Shown one piece after another: positions 10,626 through 19,187 of a DNA stretch of 64,000 bases. How positions within the stretch are numbered: position 1 is the stretch's first letter; every line of letters starts with the position of its first letter. The notes under the pieces were generated by a model, which was not told where the DNA came from, did no database searches, and was given only the letters and a program-made list of their open reading frames with translations. Source of the DNA: Nocardia coubleae NBRC 108252 (GTDB taxonomy: Bacteria > Actinomycetota > Actinomycetes > Mycobacteriales > Mycobacteriaceae); NCBI RefSeq assembly GCF_001612805.1, contig NZ_BDBD01000011.1, positions 310,001 through 374,000 on the forward strand. Reading direction: 5' to 3'. The position numbers and the translations under genes are program-made.

Positions 10626-10926
10626 GAGCAGACAGTAGGAAGCCCTGGTGCACAGGCACATTGGACTGCGGTACTACCCGGCTGTCAGACTGCCGTACTC
10701 CCCAGAGAAGTGTCAGCAGGCGCATAGAGGAAGACCCTTCGCACGTCCCGGCCGCCGTCGTGACGACAAACGCGGACAGATGGCTTAGATCGTCCGCCTG
10801 CGACGAGCAGGCCCCGAGGCTGACCGGGACAGGCAGACGGCGAGCCACAGATGTGCGGGGCGCGTCATGGGAGCAAGGCTACGGCGCCGAGCAGCGATGT
10901 CGTTCCGGGCGGATACGGTGGGCGGC
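10626..10926. other. 301-bp divergent intergenic region
   Basis: Non-coding stretch between the serine hydrolase and the HEAT-like gene, holding both promoters. The frames crossing it have poor coding character. Its one notable element is a tandem direct repeat at 10664-10703. No RNA gene or terminator was recognised. Confidence 0.5.
10664..10703 (+). repeat. tandem direct repeat, possible regulator site
   Basis: GACTGCGGTACTACCC at 10664-10679 is repeated as GACTGCCGTACTCCCC at 10688-10703, 14 of 16 bases identical and offset by 24 bp. The place, just upstream of the serine hydrolase, suits a regulator binding tandem half-sites, but no adjacent regulator gene exists. Confidence 0.4.
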
Positions 10927-13900
10927 ATGAAGGGTAAGGGGAGGGACTTGTCGGACGAGGTTGCGGGGATGTCCGTGCCGCAGCGGATGCGGACATTGGC
11001 GGTCGAAGCTCGACGGTTGGCCGGGACCGCCGAATTGACGAGGCTGCTCGACGAGATGGTGGCGGGAGGTCGTGCAGGGTCGCGAACGGCGAATTTCCTC
11101 GCGGTCGTCGGAGAGCAACGGAATTACCTTCTGGCGCAGCTCGATTCGGCGGACCAGGAGATCGCGTGCCGCGCTCTGACGGGATTGATCCACCTCGGGG
11201 TCGGTCCCGCGGTGGTCGTCGACAGATTGCCGGGCGCCTCACAACGAACCCGCAAGAGCATCCGCCGGGCTCTCGTGCGCGGTGACCGTCGGGAAATAGC
11301 GGATGCGCTGGTTCCCGCGCTACGGACGTTGTACGGGGACGCGGAGGCGGCGCGGGTACTCCCTTCGTGTTCGCCGGCTGTGGTCGCCGAATGGCTGCCG
11401 ACGCTCGCGTACGCTGCAGCGAGCCGGACTACCTTGTCCAGCAAGCACATTGGTGTAGTCTTCGATTTCGTCGAGGCCCGGTCAGGGAAAGCAGACCGCG
11501 CCGAGTGGCGAGAACTGTGGGCATGGGTCACCGCGAGCCCGGTCGCCGCGGCAGATCACGCACCCGACCGATTGCTCGCGCTGGCCGCAGCGGCCATCGA
11601 GTTCATGCCGGTGACCTCACTGAATCCGATCATCGGAAAGCTCGCACGCCACGACCCGCGCGCAGTTCATAGGCTGATGTTGCATCCGAGCGGGAACGGC
11701 CGCGCGCTGGCAGGCCCCGCGTTGTGGCGGGCAATGCGATCGCTGTCCGACGACGACCTGCGACAGGTCTATCTCGGCACCCGGTCGAAGCGCGAATTCC
11801 TGCGCGCACTTCCACCGTCGCGACGCACCGCGATCGCCGGCCCCGACCTCGCGCGGCCGGGCTCGGCGCCCGCCGCGGTCGATCTCGCTCTCCTCGACAT
11901 GATTCCCGGTCCAGCCCGGGCGGAGATCGCCCGCGAGCTCCTGTCCCGCCCCGGCAGCACCGGCATCTCGGACGTCACCGACAGGCTCACCGCGCGACTC
12001 ACCTGGGCCGAAGCCGAACCGGCGCTGACCGAAGCCATCCGGCGCCCGACCGCCGACGAGCGTGCCACCGCCTACCCGCAACTCGTCACGGCAGCGGTGG
12101 GAAGTTGCGATCCATCAGTGATCACCGAACTGCTGTCCCTGCTGGCGCGGTTGCGCAACGAACAGGATCCGGTGCGCACCAGCGCCCTCACCGCGGTCGC
12201 CGACATCCCGATGTCGTTGTTCACCACCGACCACCTGCCAGGTCTCGAGCAACTCGCCACCGACGCACTGCAAGCACGCGACCGATCGTGGAACACATCG
12301 AACGCGGTCGGCAGGCTCGCGCGCACACTGCTGCTGCGCGGCAGTATCACCTCCGAACCGGCGTTCACCGAGGCCGCACTCCGCATCATGGGCAGGCTCG
12401 CCGACCTGTCGATCGACCCGAATCTGTCCGGATTGCACCGCAATCTGCCCCGCGGCGCCGAACAGCGGATTCTCACGACGCTGCTCCCCCGGCTCGAATC
12501 CGAGGCGGAGCGGGAACGCTGGGGCCTGTGCCTGAGCTTGGCCGACGGACTCGCACACCGCGCCTTCGACCTGCCTGTACTCCAACGGCTGATCCTGCGC
12601 GCCTGTTTCGCGTCCTCGGACACGACCGTCCGCCACGCTGTTCGGCTCGCACTCGCCGCACCGGCCACCCGCGACACCCACCTAGACCAACTGCTCGCCC
12701 GCGATCGTTCCCTGATCACGCTGCCGCTGGTCCAGTCGCTGATCGGCGACCGCCGCACCGATCTGCTCGATGCCCTGCTGAACACCAGGACACCTGGCCG
12801 GTTCCTGTCGGCGAAGGTGGTGTTCGTGCCGATATTCGTCACCGGATTCCACCGGTGGTCACCGCACCACATCGACCGCTACACCAGGCTGCTCTACGAC
12901 TATGCACGCGGCCGCAAGACCACCCCGTACGAGCGAGCCTCGGCGATCCGCCAGCTCGGCCGTCTGCCCGGCAGTCTCGCTCGGGTGACGTGGTTCGTCG
13001 ACAACGGCGAACTCGTCGATGTCGAGGCCGCGCTCACCGCACTCGGCACCAGCGACGAGCCCGCAGCCGCCATCAGCGTCCTCGCCCGGTACGTGGGTGA
13101 CGATCGTGCCCGCGTCGCGGTGAGCAGTATCGCGACCTGCGCCAAGTGGATAGCGCCGGATCGGTTGTCGAGAACCGTTGCGCCGCTGCTCGAATCGCCG
13201 AAGATCACCGCGCGCAAGGAAGCGATCCGACTTCTTGCCGAGTTGCGGGCCCCTGACGCGTTGCCGATCATCGCCGGGCTCGCTACCCGTCCCGATGCGC
13301 ACCGCGACGTGCGGCGCGCGGCCGTGTTCGCCACCCGATTCCTCCTCGACAACGACCAGACGTGGGCGTTGCTCGACGACGCCGCAGCCGATGTCGAGGT
13401 AGCAGGCGCCATCCTCGACATCGGACCCGCATCACTGCCGGTCCCGCAGCGGAAACGGTTCGCGGCGCTGGTGCGCGACCTGGCCGCCGCTGACGATCCT
13501 CGCGTGGCCGCCGCCGCTCTCGACACACTGACTACGTGGCAGCGCTGGTGGGCGACGGGCACCCGCGAGGTGATCGTCGACCGGCTCACCGACCTCGAAT
13601 CGATCGGCACCTGGGCAGCCGCGATGCGCGCCCTGTTGGCGGGTGTCCGAACCGACGGCGACCCTGCGGCGGTGGTCGAGGCCGTCCGCAGATTACGCAG
13701 CTCCGATTTCAGCGCCGTCGAACGGGATATCCCCGCGCACCAGCGTCTTTCGAAATTGCTGCACTGGTTCATGACGGTTGTCCGCAACCACCCCACGAGC
13801 CCGCGCGCCTTCTCCGCGCCGGTCGTCGCCGCATTGGCCGACGACCCGACCTGGCATGACCAGGCCATCGAGCTGACCGTGGTGGCAATTCGCTGGACCG

Positions 13901-14223
13901 ACCCCGCCGGTGTCGTCACGACGCTCGATGAAGTCGCCCGCTATGCCACCGGAGCCCTGGTCACCCGACCGGCCCATCACCTGGGCCAACGGCTCAACTC
14001 CGAACTCGACACCACTCCACCGACGACGTTTCTCACGATCAGCACCGAACTCGCCCGCAGCCCGGCACCTTCTACCGCATTGGCAGCACTCGCCATCGTC
14101 GATCGCTGCGCAGGCAAATTCGGCTGGTCACGGGAGTGGGCTCGATTGCTGACAGCATTGCGCGCCCACCCCGACCCCGATGTCCGTCGTACCGCCCACA
14201 CTGTCTTCATGGCTCCGGAGTAG
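10927..14223 (+). CDS. large HEAT/ARM-like alpha-solenoid protein, uncharacterised
   Basis: Soluble protein of 1,098 residues with no signal peptide or membrane helix. Almost the whole length is short amphipathic helix pairs rich in Ala, Leu, Arg and Asp, with repeat-like units such as KEAIRLLAELRAPDALPII and DPRVAAAALDTLTTWQ that look like HEAT repeats. No catalytic domain is visible, so it is probably a protein- or nucleic-acid-binding scaffold. I have seen similarly long actinobacterial proteins but know no function. I chose the ATG at 10927; an in-frame GTG/ATG upstream at 10867-10897 or ATG at 10969 cannot be excluded. It is transcribed alone and is convergent with an alpha/beta hydrolase. 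Confidence 0.75.
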   Translation: MKGKGRDLSDEVAGMSVPQRMRTLAVEARRLAGTAELTRLLDEMVAGGRAGSRTANFLAVVGEQRNYLLAQLDSADQEIACRALTGLIHLGVGPAVVVDRLPGASQRTRKSIRRALVRGDRREIADALVPALRTLYGDAEAARVLPSCSPAVVAEWLPTLAYAAASRTTLSSKHIGVVFDFVEARSGKADRAEWRELWAWVTASPVAAADHAPDRLLALAAAAIEFMPVTSLNPIIGKLARHDPRAVHRLMLHPSGNGRALAGPALWRAMRSLSDDDLRQVYLGTRSKREFLRALPPSRRTAIAGPDLARPGSAPAAVDLALLDMIPGPARAEIARELLSRPGSTGISDVTDRLTARLTWAEAEPALTEAIRRPTADERATAYPQLVTAAVGSCDPSVITELLSLLARLRNEQDPVRTSALTAVADIPMSLFTTDHLPGLEQLATDALQARDRSWNTSNAVGRLARTLLLRGSITSEPAFTEAALRIMGRLADLSIDPNLSGLHRNLPRGAEQRILTTLLPRLESEAERERWGLCLSLADGLAHRAFDLPVLQRLILRACFASSDTTVRHAVRLALAAPATRDTHLDQLLARDRSLITLPLVQSLIGDRRTDLLDALLNTRTPGRFLSAKVVFVPIFVTGFHRWSPHHIDRYTRLLYDYARGRKTTPYERASAIRQLGRLPGSLARVTWFVDNGELVDVEAALTALGTSDEPAAAISVLARYVGDDRARVAVSSIATCAKWIAPDRLSRTVAPLLESPKITARKEAIRLLAELRAPDALPIIAGLATRPDAHRDVRRAAVFATRFLLDNDQTWALLDDAAADVEVAGAILDIGPASLPVPQRKRFAALVRDLAAADDPRVAAAALDTLTTWQRWWATGTREVIVDRLTDLESIGTWAAAMRALLAGVRTDGDPAAVVEAVRRLRSSDFSAVERDIPAHQRLSKLLHWFMTVVRNHPTSPRAFSAPVVAALADDPTWHDQAIELTVVAIRWTDPAGVVTTLDEVARYATGALVTRPAHHLGQRLNSELDTTPPTTFLTISTELARSPAPSTALAALAIVDRCAGKFGWSREWARLLTALRAHPDPDVRRTAHTVFMAPE

Positions 14224-14313
14224 CCCACGGGACTCATTCGGCACGCTCACCACGAGACCTGATCGCTCGAGTCCGAGACAGCGTGCGGCGCTGGAGCGGT
14301 AGACGCGGGCGGC

Positions 14314-15141
14314 TCACGGCTCGTCGAGTGCTTGTTGCAGGCGGGCGGCGAAAGTGGCTGGTTCGTTGACGAATCCGGTGTGGTCGCCGGGGAACAGGAC
14401 CGGGTCGACGCCGAGCGCCGAGGCCAGTTGGCGGGAGGTGCGGTCGCAGAGCTGGCCGCTGGAGTCGGTGCCGATACCGACGATGACGCGGGTGGGGATC
14501 GTGCGGAGCAGGGGCGGATCGGGCACCCATGCGGTGGTGTGGCGCAGTTCGTGGGTGAGCCAGTAGCGTTCGCTCGCCACTTGGCGTGGGTCGCGATCGG
14601 CGCCGAACATCTGCTCGAGGACCGGGTCGGGAATCGGAATGTCGGCTTGGGCGAAGAACTTCCGCCACGCCCCGAGTACATCGCCGTCGGTGTAAGTGGC
14701 GATGATGTCGTCGGTGCGGGCCCGCTGAGCGTCGGCGTCGGGGAGCAGTTCGCGCAGCGGGGGTTCGTGGGCGACGACCGTGGTGACCAGGTCGGGGTGA
14801 TTCTGGGCCAGGGCCAGTGCGGACACGGCGCCGCCGCTGGAACCGAACACCACCGCCGGGCCCGCGCCGAGATGGGTGACGAGCCGGGCCAGGTCGTCGG
14901 CGCGGGCCGCGACGGTGGAGTCCTGATCCGGGTCGTTCAGGGAGCTGGCGTTGTGACCGCGCGGGTCGGTGGTGAGGACCGTGTTGGTGGTGGCGAGTTG
15001 CTCGGCCAGCGGGGCGAACGCGGCGGCGTTCATCGGTGCGCCGACGAGCACCATCAGCGGTCCCGACCCCCTGACCTCGTAGTACAGACGGGCATCAGGC
15101 ACCACGAGGGTGCCGGTGGTGACGGCGGAACTGGCGGTCAT
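14314..15141 (-). CDS. alpha/beta hydrolase
   Basis: Soluble hydrolase of 275 residues with an alpha/beta fold. The oxyanion region is LVGAPMNAAAF, a conserved TDPRGHNAS follows, the nucleophile elbow is GSSGG, and FPGDHTGF near the end carries the catalytic histidine. It is clearly a paralogue of the hydrolase at 31884-32753: both share SSGGA, HP-VTT-VAHEPPL and a LPDA stretch at the same places. The substrate is unknown; members of this group include haloperoxidase-like esterases. It stands alone, convergent with the HEAT-like gene. Confidence 0.88.
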   Translation of the reverse strand: MTASSAVTTGTLVVPDARLYYEVRGSGPLMVLVGAPMNAAAFAPLAEQLATTNTVLTTDPRGHNASSLNDPDQDSTVAARADDLARLVTHLGAGPAVVFGSSGGAVSALALAQNHPDLVTTVVAHEPPLRELLPDADAQRARTDDIIATYTDGDVLGAWRKFFAQADIPIPDPVLEQMFGADRDPRQVASERYWLTHELRHTTAWVPDPPLLRTIPTRVIVGIGTDSSGQLCDRTSRQLASALGVDPVLFPGDHTGFVNEPATFAARLQQALDEP

Positions 15142-15262
15142 GAGCCTCTCCCGGATCTCGGCCTACAGGTAGCACCCATAAAGACGGTGCCCACCGCCAG
15201 AACTCATCGCTGCCCGCGAAAGTTTTTTCGCACCGGGATATTCGCAGGTCAGCGCACCGAAT

Positions 15263-16684
15263 TCAGTTGAAGGACTTGGCGACCCCGTCGAGTAGGTTTT
15301 CGAGCGTCTCGTACGCGGGCACGTCGACCACGTCGATCAGGTCGGCGGGAACCGGCACCTTGCGCTCGGCGGCCACGGCGGTGAACTGCGCGTTGTCGCC
15401 CGTGCGGAAACCGTGTTCGGCGGCGAGACGGCGCAGTTCTGGGTTCTCGGTGAGCAGCTTGCCGATCCGGTCGCCGGTATCGGTGAACGGGACCAGCGTG
15501 TGGCTCGACAGCACGGTGGGTGTCGGATAGGTGAGAACCATGTCATCGGTGATGCGTCCCTGCCCCGCCGCCTCGACGAACTGGGCCTCGTAGATGCACA
15601 CCATCGGTGTCGGGCCCATCCCGTTGGTCAGGTACTGGGTGAAGGGCCCTTCGCTGCTGTTGTCGGTGTAGCCCTGGGCGAGGAACAGTTTCGACAGCGT
15701 CGGAAGTACGTGCTGTTCGGCGGTGCCGCCGCGCACGATGGTGTGATCGTTGGTCACATAGCCGGCGATGGCCATGTACATCGCGGCGGAGTTCGAGGTA
15801 CGCGGGTCGGTGGTGGAGACCAGGATGTTCTTGGCCACCGGGTAGGTCGTGTTGCCGGGCAGGTCGTCCCACTGCACGCCCTGGGCGGTGAGTTCGAGGT
15901 AGCGCTGCATGTCGAAGGTCGCGACCGGGCCGGGCTTGATCACGCCTGCCGCGGTGAGCAGGTCGGCGATCGGCCGGTAGGTGGCGATCGCGATCGGCGA
16001 GGAGAACGGCGTGTACCCGGCGGTGACATTGCGCAACCGCTGAATGCGTTCGGCGGCGGGCTTGCTCGACGGAAACGCGAAATCGAAGCTGTCGAGGTTG
16101 ACCTCGGTGGCGATCTGCCGCGATCCCGCGGGCTGCACCTCCACCCGGATCCCGTTGTCGGTGAGCACCTTGACGACGCGCTCGTCGGCGAAGAACGACA
16201 TCTTCTCCGACCCGACCACGCCGCGCACCACGGTGACCGCGCCGACCGGTGCGGCGGCCGGGCTTTCGGCGCTGCTCGGCCACAGCGCCATCCCGGCGGC
16301 CACGATCGCCACCGCCCCGACCGCACCGACCGACAGCGAAACGAGCTTCCGCCTGCTCACCGTCGGCGCGGCAGGCTCCTCCTCAGTGGCGACCGGTTCG
16401 GCCGGTTGCTCGGGGGCGGCAGTGCGCACGGTCGGCGCGGGTACGCGCACCGTCGGGTCGGAATCGGCGAGTTCGTTGCGCACGATCCGCTCCACCAGGA
16501 TCGGCACGAACTCACGGATGGGCTTGCCCTCGAAGCGGGTGTGCGCGGCACCGACGGCCGAGGTCACCTGCTCGACGGGAACATTGTCCGACAGGTCTTC
16601 GACCAGGCTTTCGGTCATGCGCCGCATGGCCTGCTTCTCACGTTCGACGGCATCGGCAGCTACGCCGGGGATTACGCGCGACAC
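15263..16684 (-). CDS. membrane-anchored solute-binding-like protein with three-helix bundle N-domain
   Basis: Protein of 473 residues in three parts. Residues about 10-70 form a helical segment (EREKQAMRRMTESLVEDLS and following) matching an actinobacterial three-helix-bundle dimerisation domain. After a Pro/Glu-rich linker comes one membrane helix (LVSLSVGAVGAVAIVAAG). The remaining 320 residues, outside the cell, look like a periplasmic substrate-binding fold, including NSAAMYMAIAGYV and GPTPMVCIYEAQFVE. No ABC permease or ATPase is near, so a sensor or scaffold role is likelier than uptake. The start is a GTG seven bases after AGGAG, inside a longer frame. Confidence 0.72.
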   Translation of the reverse strand: MSRVIPGVAADAVEREKQAMRRMTESLVEDLSDNVPVEQVTSAVGAAHTRFEGKPIREFVPILVERIVRNELADSDPTVRVPAPTVRTAAPEQPAEPVATEEEPAAPTVSRRKLVSLSVGAVGAVAIVAAGMALWPSSAESPAAAPVGAVTVVRGVVGSEKMSFFADERVVKVLTDNGIRVEVQPAGSRQIATEVNLDSFDFAFPSSKPAAERIQRLRNVTAGYTPFSSPIAIATYRPIADLLTAAGVIKPGPVATFDMQRYLELTAQGVQWDDLPGNTTYPVAKNILVSTTDPRTSNSAAMYMAIAGYVTNDHTIVRGGTAEQHVLPTLSKLFLAQGYTDNSSEGPFTQYLTNGMGPTPMVCIYEAQFVEAAGQGRITDDMVLTYPTPTVLSSHTLVPFTDTGDRIGKLLTENPELRRLAAEHGFRTGDNAQFTAVAAERKVPVPADLIDVVDVPAYETLENLLDGVAKSFN

Positions 16685-16896
16685 CACAATTCTCCTGGTC
16701 ATACTTCGGGCTGCGGACGCGGCGCGCGGCGACCTGCGCACGCCGCGGGCCACGCTACCGGCGCGCAGCACAGTTACCCCAGCTGTGAACGGCCCGGCAC
16801 GCAGAGTTCAGCACCCGCTCCGTTTCCGGCAACGTCATGTTGTCCCGATGTTCGTCCACCGCCGCGAAAAGTGCACTGCGGGTGTGGGATTGGGTC

Positions 16897-17490
16897 TCAG
16901 CGGTCGGCGACGGCCTGTGAGTTCACCGTCGGGGCGGGCGCGGTGGCGGTGTGTGTGGCCCGCACGATACCGGCGGCGAGCAGGTCGAGCACGCCGATCA
17001 CGATCAGTCCGCCGCCGGTCATCGTCGCCAGTCCGGTGACAGTCTTGAAGGTCATGGCGATGATCGTGATCCCGATCGCGAGGGTGCCGAGCCCGCAGAG
17101 CTCAGCGGTCCAGCTGTCGGCGCGATCGTCGTCCCACACCGCGACGAGTGCGAGCACGATCCCCCGCACCGTCCACCCGAGCCCGATCCACAGCGCGAGC
17201 AGTTCGATGTTCCCACCACTGAACGCCAGCACGGCCAGCACGGACGTGAGCGCGGCACTCACCAGTACCAGCACCCGAAGCAGGAACCCGATCCGCGCCC
17301 ACAGCGCCAGGAACCCCTGCACGAGCGCGCTGATCACCAGGGCGATCCCGAAAATCAGTGCCAGCGTCGATTCGTCGCGCCCGGGCCACAGCAACGTCAC
17401 CACCCCGAGCACGAACGACGCCCCGCCCGCGATCACCATCGCCTGCCGGGTCCCCCCGCTGTGCTGCCCCTCCCCGTCGGTCAAGGACAT
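16897..17490 (-). CDS. HdeD/DUF308-like membrane protein
   Basis: Integral membrane protein of 197 residues with six predicted helices arranged as repeated pairs, the pattern of the HdeD (DUF308) family linked to acid resistance in enterobacteria. Characteristic are LWPGRDESTLALIFGIALV and the later LLALWIGLGWTVRG. The biochemical role is unknown. It is last in a minus-strand run after a TetR, an enoyl-CoA hydratase-like gene and a small broken frame, with gaps of at most 23 bp, so probably co-transcribed. A GTG three codons upstream is an alternative start. Confidence 0.8.
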   Translation of the reverse strand: MSLTDGEGQHSGGTRQAMVIAGGASFVLGVVTLLWPGRDESTLALIFGIALVISALVQGFLALWARIGFLLRVLVLVSAALTSVLAVLAFSGGNIELLALWIGLGWTVRGIVLALVAVWDDDRADSWTAELCGLGTLAIGITIIAMTFKTVTGLATMTGGGLIVIGVLDLLAAGIVRATHTATAPAPTVNSQAVADR

Positions 17491-17500
17491 GCCGCCCACC

Positions 17501-17679
17501 CTATGCCCGATGAGCCCCGGTGCGCCTCAACCACCGTGGCGTGGCGCCGCCTCCGGTCGTCGCGCGTTCGCCGTCGAGGATGTAGACAGGGGCGATGAGT
17601 TCGGTGGGGTCGTCGGCCAATTCAGGCGTTGCAGCGTGTTCCAGAGCGCGAGGTTGGTACTGGCCGCCTTGGTCGTCAT
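17501..17679 (-). pseudogene. small gene with probable frameshift, function unknown
   Basis: An ATG at 17679 follows a strong GGAGG (9-nt spacing) just after the enoyl-CoA hydratase-like stop. The first 19 codons (MTTKAASTNLALWNTLQRL) have high GC in third positions. Beyond about 17622 that frame becomes Pro/Ser/Thr-rich and stops at 17527, while another frame opens as LADDPTELIAPVYILDGER with coding-like codon use, ending at 17501 just before HdeD. I read this as one small gene of about 59 residues broken by a single-base indel, or a sequence error. If intact as it stands, it is a 50-residue peptide. Confidence 0.4.
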
Positions 17680-17702
17680 GGTCGGCATCCTCCGGTCTCG
17701 TC

Positions 17703-18350
17703 TCAACGCAGGGCCGCGGTGACGGCGGCGTACATGGTGTTCTTGATGGCGGCGAGGGTGGCGGGGTTCTTGCCGAGGATCGGGGTGAGCTTGGTGGCTG
17801 CGTCGGCGACGAGTTCGGCTTCGGTGGCCGTGGCGTCGACGAGGCCGGCGGCGAGGGCATCGGGACCGCCGAAGCGGTGGCCGGTGGTCATGGCGGTGAC
17901 CGCGGCCTGCGGGCCGAGTTTGGCCTGGATGAGGGCGGCCATGCCGGGGGTGAAGGGGATGTTGATGTCGACTTCGGGGAAGCAGTAGTAGCCGCGGTCC
18001 GCACGCATGATCCGGAAGTCGTGGGCGATGGCCAGCATGGCGCCCGCACCGAAGGCGTGGCCGTTGACGGCGGCGAGGGTCGGCAGCGGGAAGGTGAGGA
18101 TGCGGGCGAACAGTTCCTGAACCCGGCCGACGTACCATTCGCCTCGGTCGCCGTTGGCCATCAGCCATTCCAGGTCGAGCCCGTTGGAATAGAACTTGGC
18201 GCTGCCGACGGTGATCAGGCCCTGCGCTTCCTGTTCGATGGTGTCGAGCTGGGCGTTCACGCTGTCGATCCAGTCCGGGGAGAACCGGTTTTCGTTGTCG
18301 CCGAGGGTGAGCACGGCGATCTTGTCCTCGTAATGCACTGTCGCGGTCAT
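17703..18350 (-). CDS. enoyl-CoA hydratase/isomerase family protein
   Basis: Crotonase-fold protein of 215 residues, shorter than the usual 255-260 but close to delta3,delta2-enoyl-CoA isomerases. The CoA/oxyanion region is visible as SAKFYSNGLDLEWL and the second oxyanion strand as AAVNGHAFGAGAMLAIAHDF. The usual C-terminal trimerisation helices are reduced. It probably isomerises or hydrates a short or medium acyl-CoA in beta-oxidation. The start ATG lies 11 bp after the TetR stop, so the two are co-transcribed and this is the likely target of that repressor. Confidence 0.85.
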   Translation of the reverse strand: MTATVHYEDKIAVLTLGDNENRFSPDWIDSVNAQLDTIEQEAQGLITVGSAKFYSNGLDLEWLMANGDRGEWYVGRVQELFARILTFPLPTLAAVNGHAFGAGAMLAIAHDFRIMRADRGYYCFPEVDINIPFTPGMAALIQAKLGPQAAVTAMTTGHRFGGPDALAAGLVDATATEAELVADAATKLTPILGKNPATLAAIKNTMYAAVTAALR

Positions 18351-18361
18351 GGTGTTGCCTC

Positions 18362-18994
18362 TCATTTCTTGGGGGTGGAGTCGTCAAGGGGCAGGGCCAG
18401 AACGGCGCGGACGGCAGCGGCAAGCCGTTGGCGCACTGCGGTTTCGGGGTCGCGGCGGCCACGCAGCAGCAGGGCGGTCGGCAGTTCGACCACGCAATCG
18501 CGGACAACGGTCACCGCTTCCCGATCGCCCCGCCCGTAGACGCCGCGCGCCAGGTCGACGAGCAGTCCGGTGAGCAGGTCGTCGAGCCGTTGCAGTTCTT
18601 CGGCGATGTCGCCGGGAATCTCGCTCGATCCGAGCAGTTCCTGCCGGGACACGGTCAACAGGAAACGCCCCGATACCGGGTGCTCCAGCAGGAATTCCGC
18701 CGGCGTATCGGCGGCCGCCACCACCGCTTCGATCGCATGTTCCGGCGCGGAACTGGTCGCCAGCGCCCGGTCGACAGCTCGACGTTGCAGCTCGAGGAAC
18801 CGTTGCGCGGCGCGCAGCCAGGTGCGCCCCAACAGCCCGGCGCGTGACCCGAAGGCGTGATAGATCGCCCCGTTCGACACACCGGTCGCCTCCGACAGCG
18901 CCCGCACGGTGACAGCGGCGGGACCGGAGCCGACGGCCATTGTTTCGGCGGCGTCCAGCAGGTGGTCGAGATCGTGTATCCGGGGGCGGGGCAT
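18362..18994 (-). CDS. TetR-family transcriptional regulator
   Basis: Repressor of 210 residues. The N-terminal helix-turn-helix reads VTVRALSEATGVSNGAIYHAFGSR, the usual TetR pattern, followed by a ligand-binding helical domain. It heads an operon with the enoyl-CoA hydratase-like gene. A perfect inverted repeat lies 11 bp upstream of the start (19005-19026), its likely own operator, so it is probably autoregulated and derepressed by an acyl-CoA or a lipophilic ligand. Confidence 0.93.
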   Translation of the reverse strand: MPRPRIHDLDHLLDAAETMAVGSGPAAVTVRALSEATGVSNGAIYHAFGSRAGLLGRTWLRAAQRFLELQRRAVDRALATSSAPEHAIEAVVAAADTPAEFLLEHPVSGRFLLTVSRQELLGSSEIPGDIAEELQRLDDLLTGLLVDLARGVYGRGDREAVTVVRDCVVELPTALLLRGRRDPETAVRQRLAAAVRAVLALPLDDSTPKK

Positions 18995-19004
18995 GAACCG
19001 AGAT

Positions 19005-19026
19005 TAACAGAGCACTCGCTCTGTTA
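19005..19026. promoter_or_regulatory. TetR operator, 9-bp perfect inverted repeat
   Basis: TAACAGAGC, four bases ACTC, then GCTCTGTTA: nine of nine arm bases match. The core AGAGC-4 nt-GCTCT is a common TetR-family operator core. It sits immediately upstream of the TetR gene ending at 18994. Confidence 0.8.
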
Positions 19027-19137
19027 CAATCCGTGAGGCAGTCAGGCTGATACGTGCCGACAGGCAGGGTGAATCGAGGCGAATGGAGAGCACTCACTCC
19101 GATATTTCCGATCTCGATGAGCCAACGAGGCTCTGAT

Positions 19138-19169
19138 ACATTCTGTTTCATAGTTGTGAAACAGAATGT
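19138..19169. promoter_or_regulatory. operator, 13-bp perfect inverted repeat
   Basis: ACATTCTGTTTCA, six bases TAGTTG, then TGAAACAGAATGT: thirteen of thirteen arm bases match, with partial symmetry beyond. It ends 18 bp before the start of the TetR gene at 19188, the natural place for autoregulation. The sequence is unrelated to the operator at 19005-19026, so the two divergent regulators have separate sites. Confidence 0.8.
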
Positions 19170-19187
19170 GTCGGAAATGGGAGTCGC

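Noticed and set aside
15413..17722. 769-codon plus-strand frame over the solute-binding-like and HdeD-like genes
   Set aside because: Lies opposite two genes with clear domains; its composition is that of a shadow frame.
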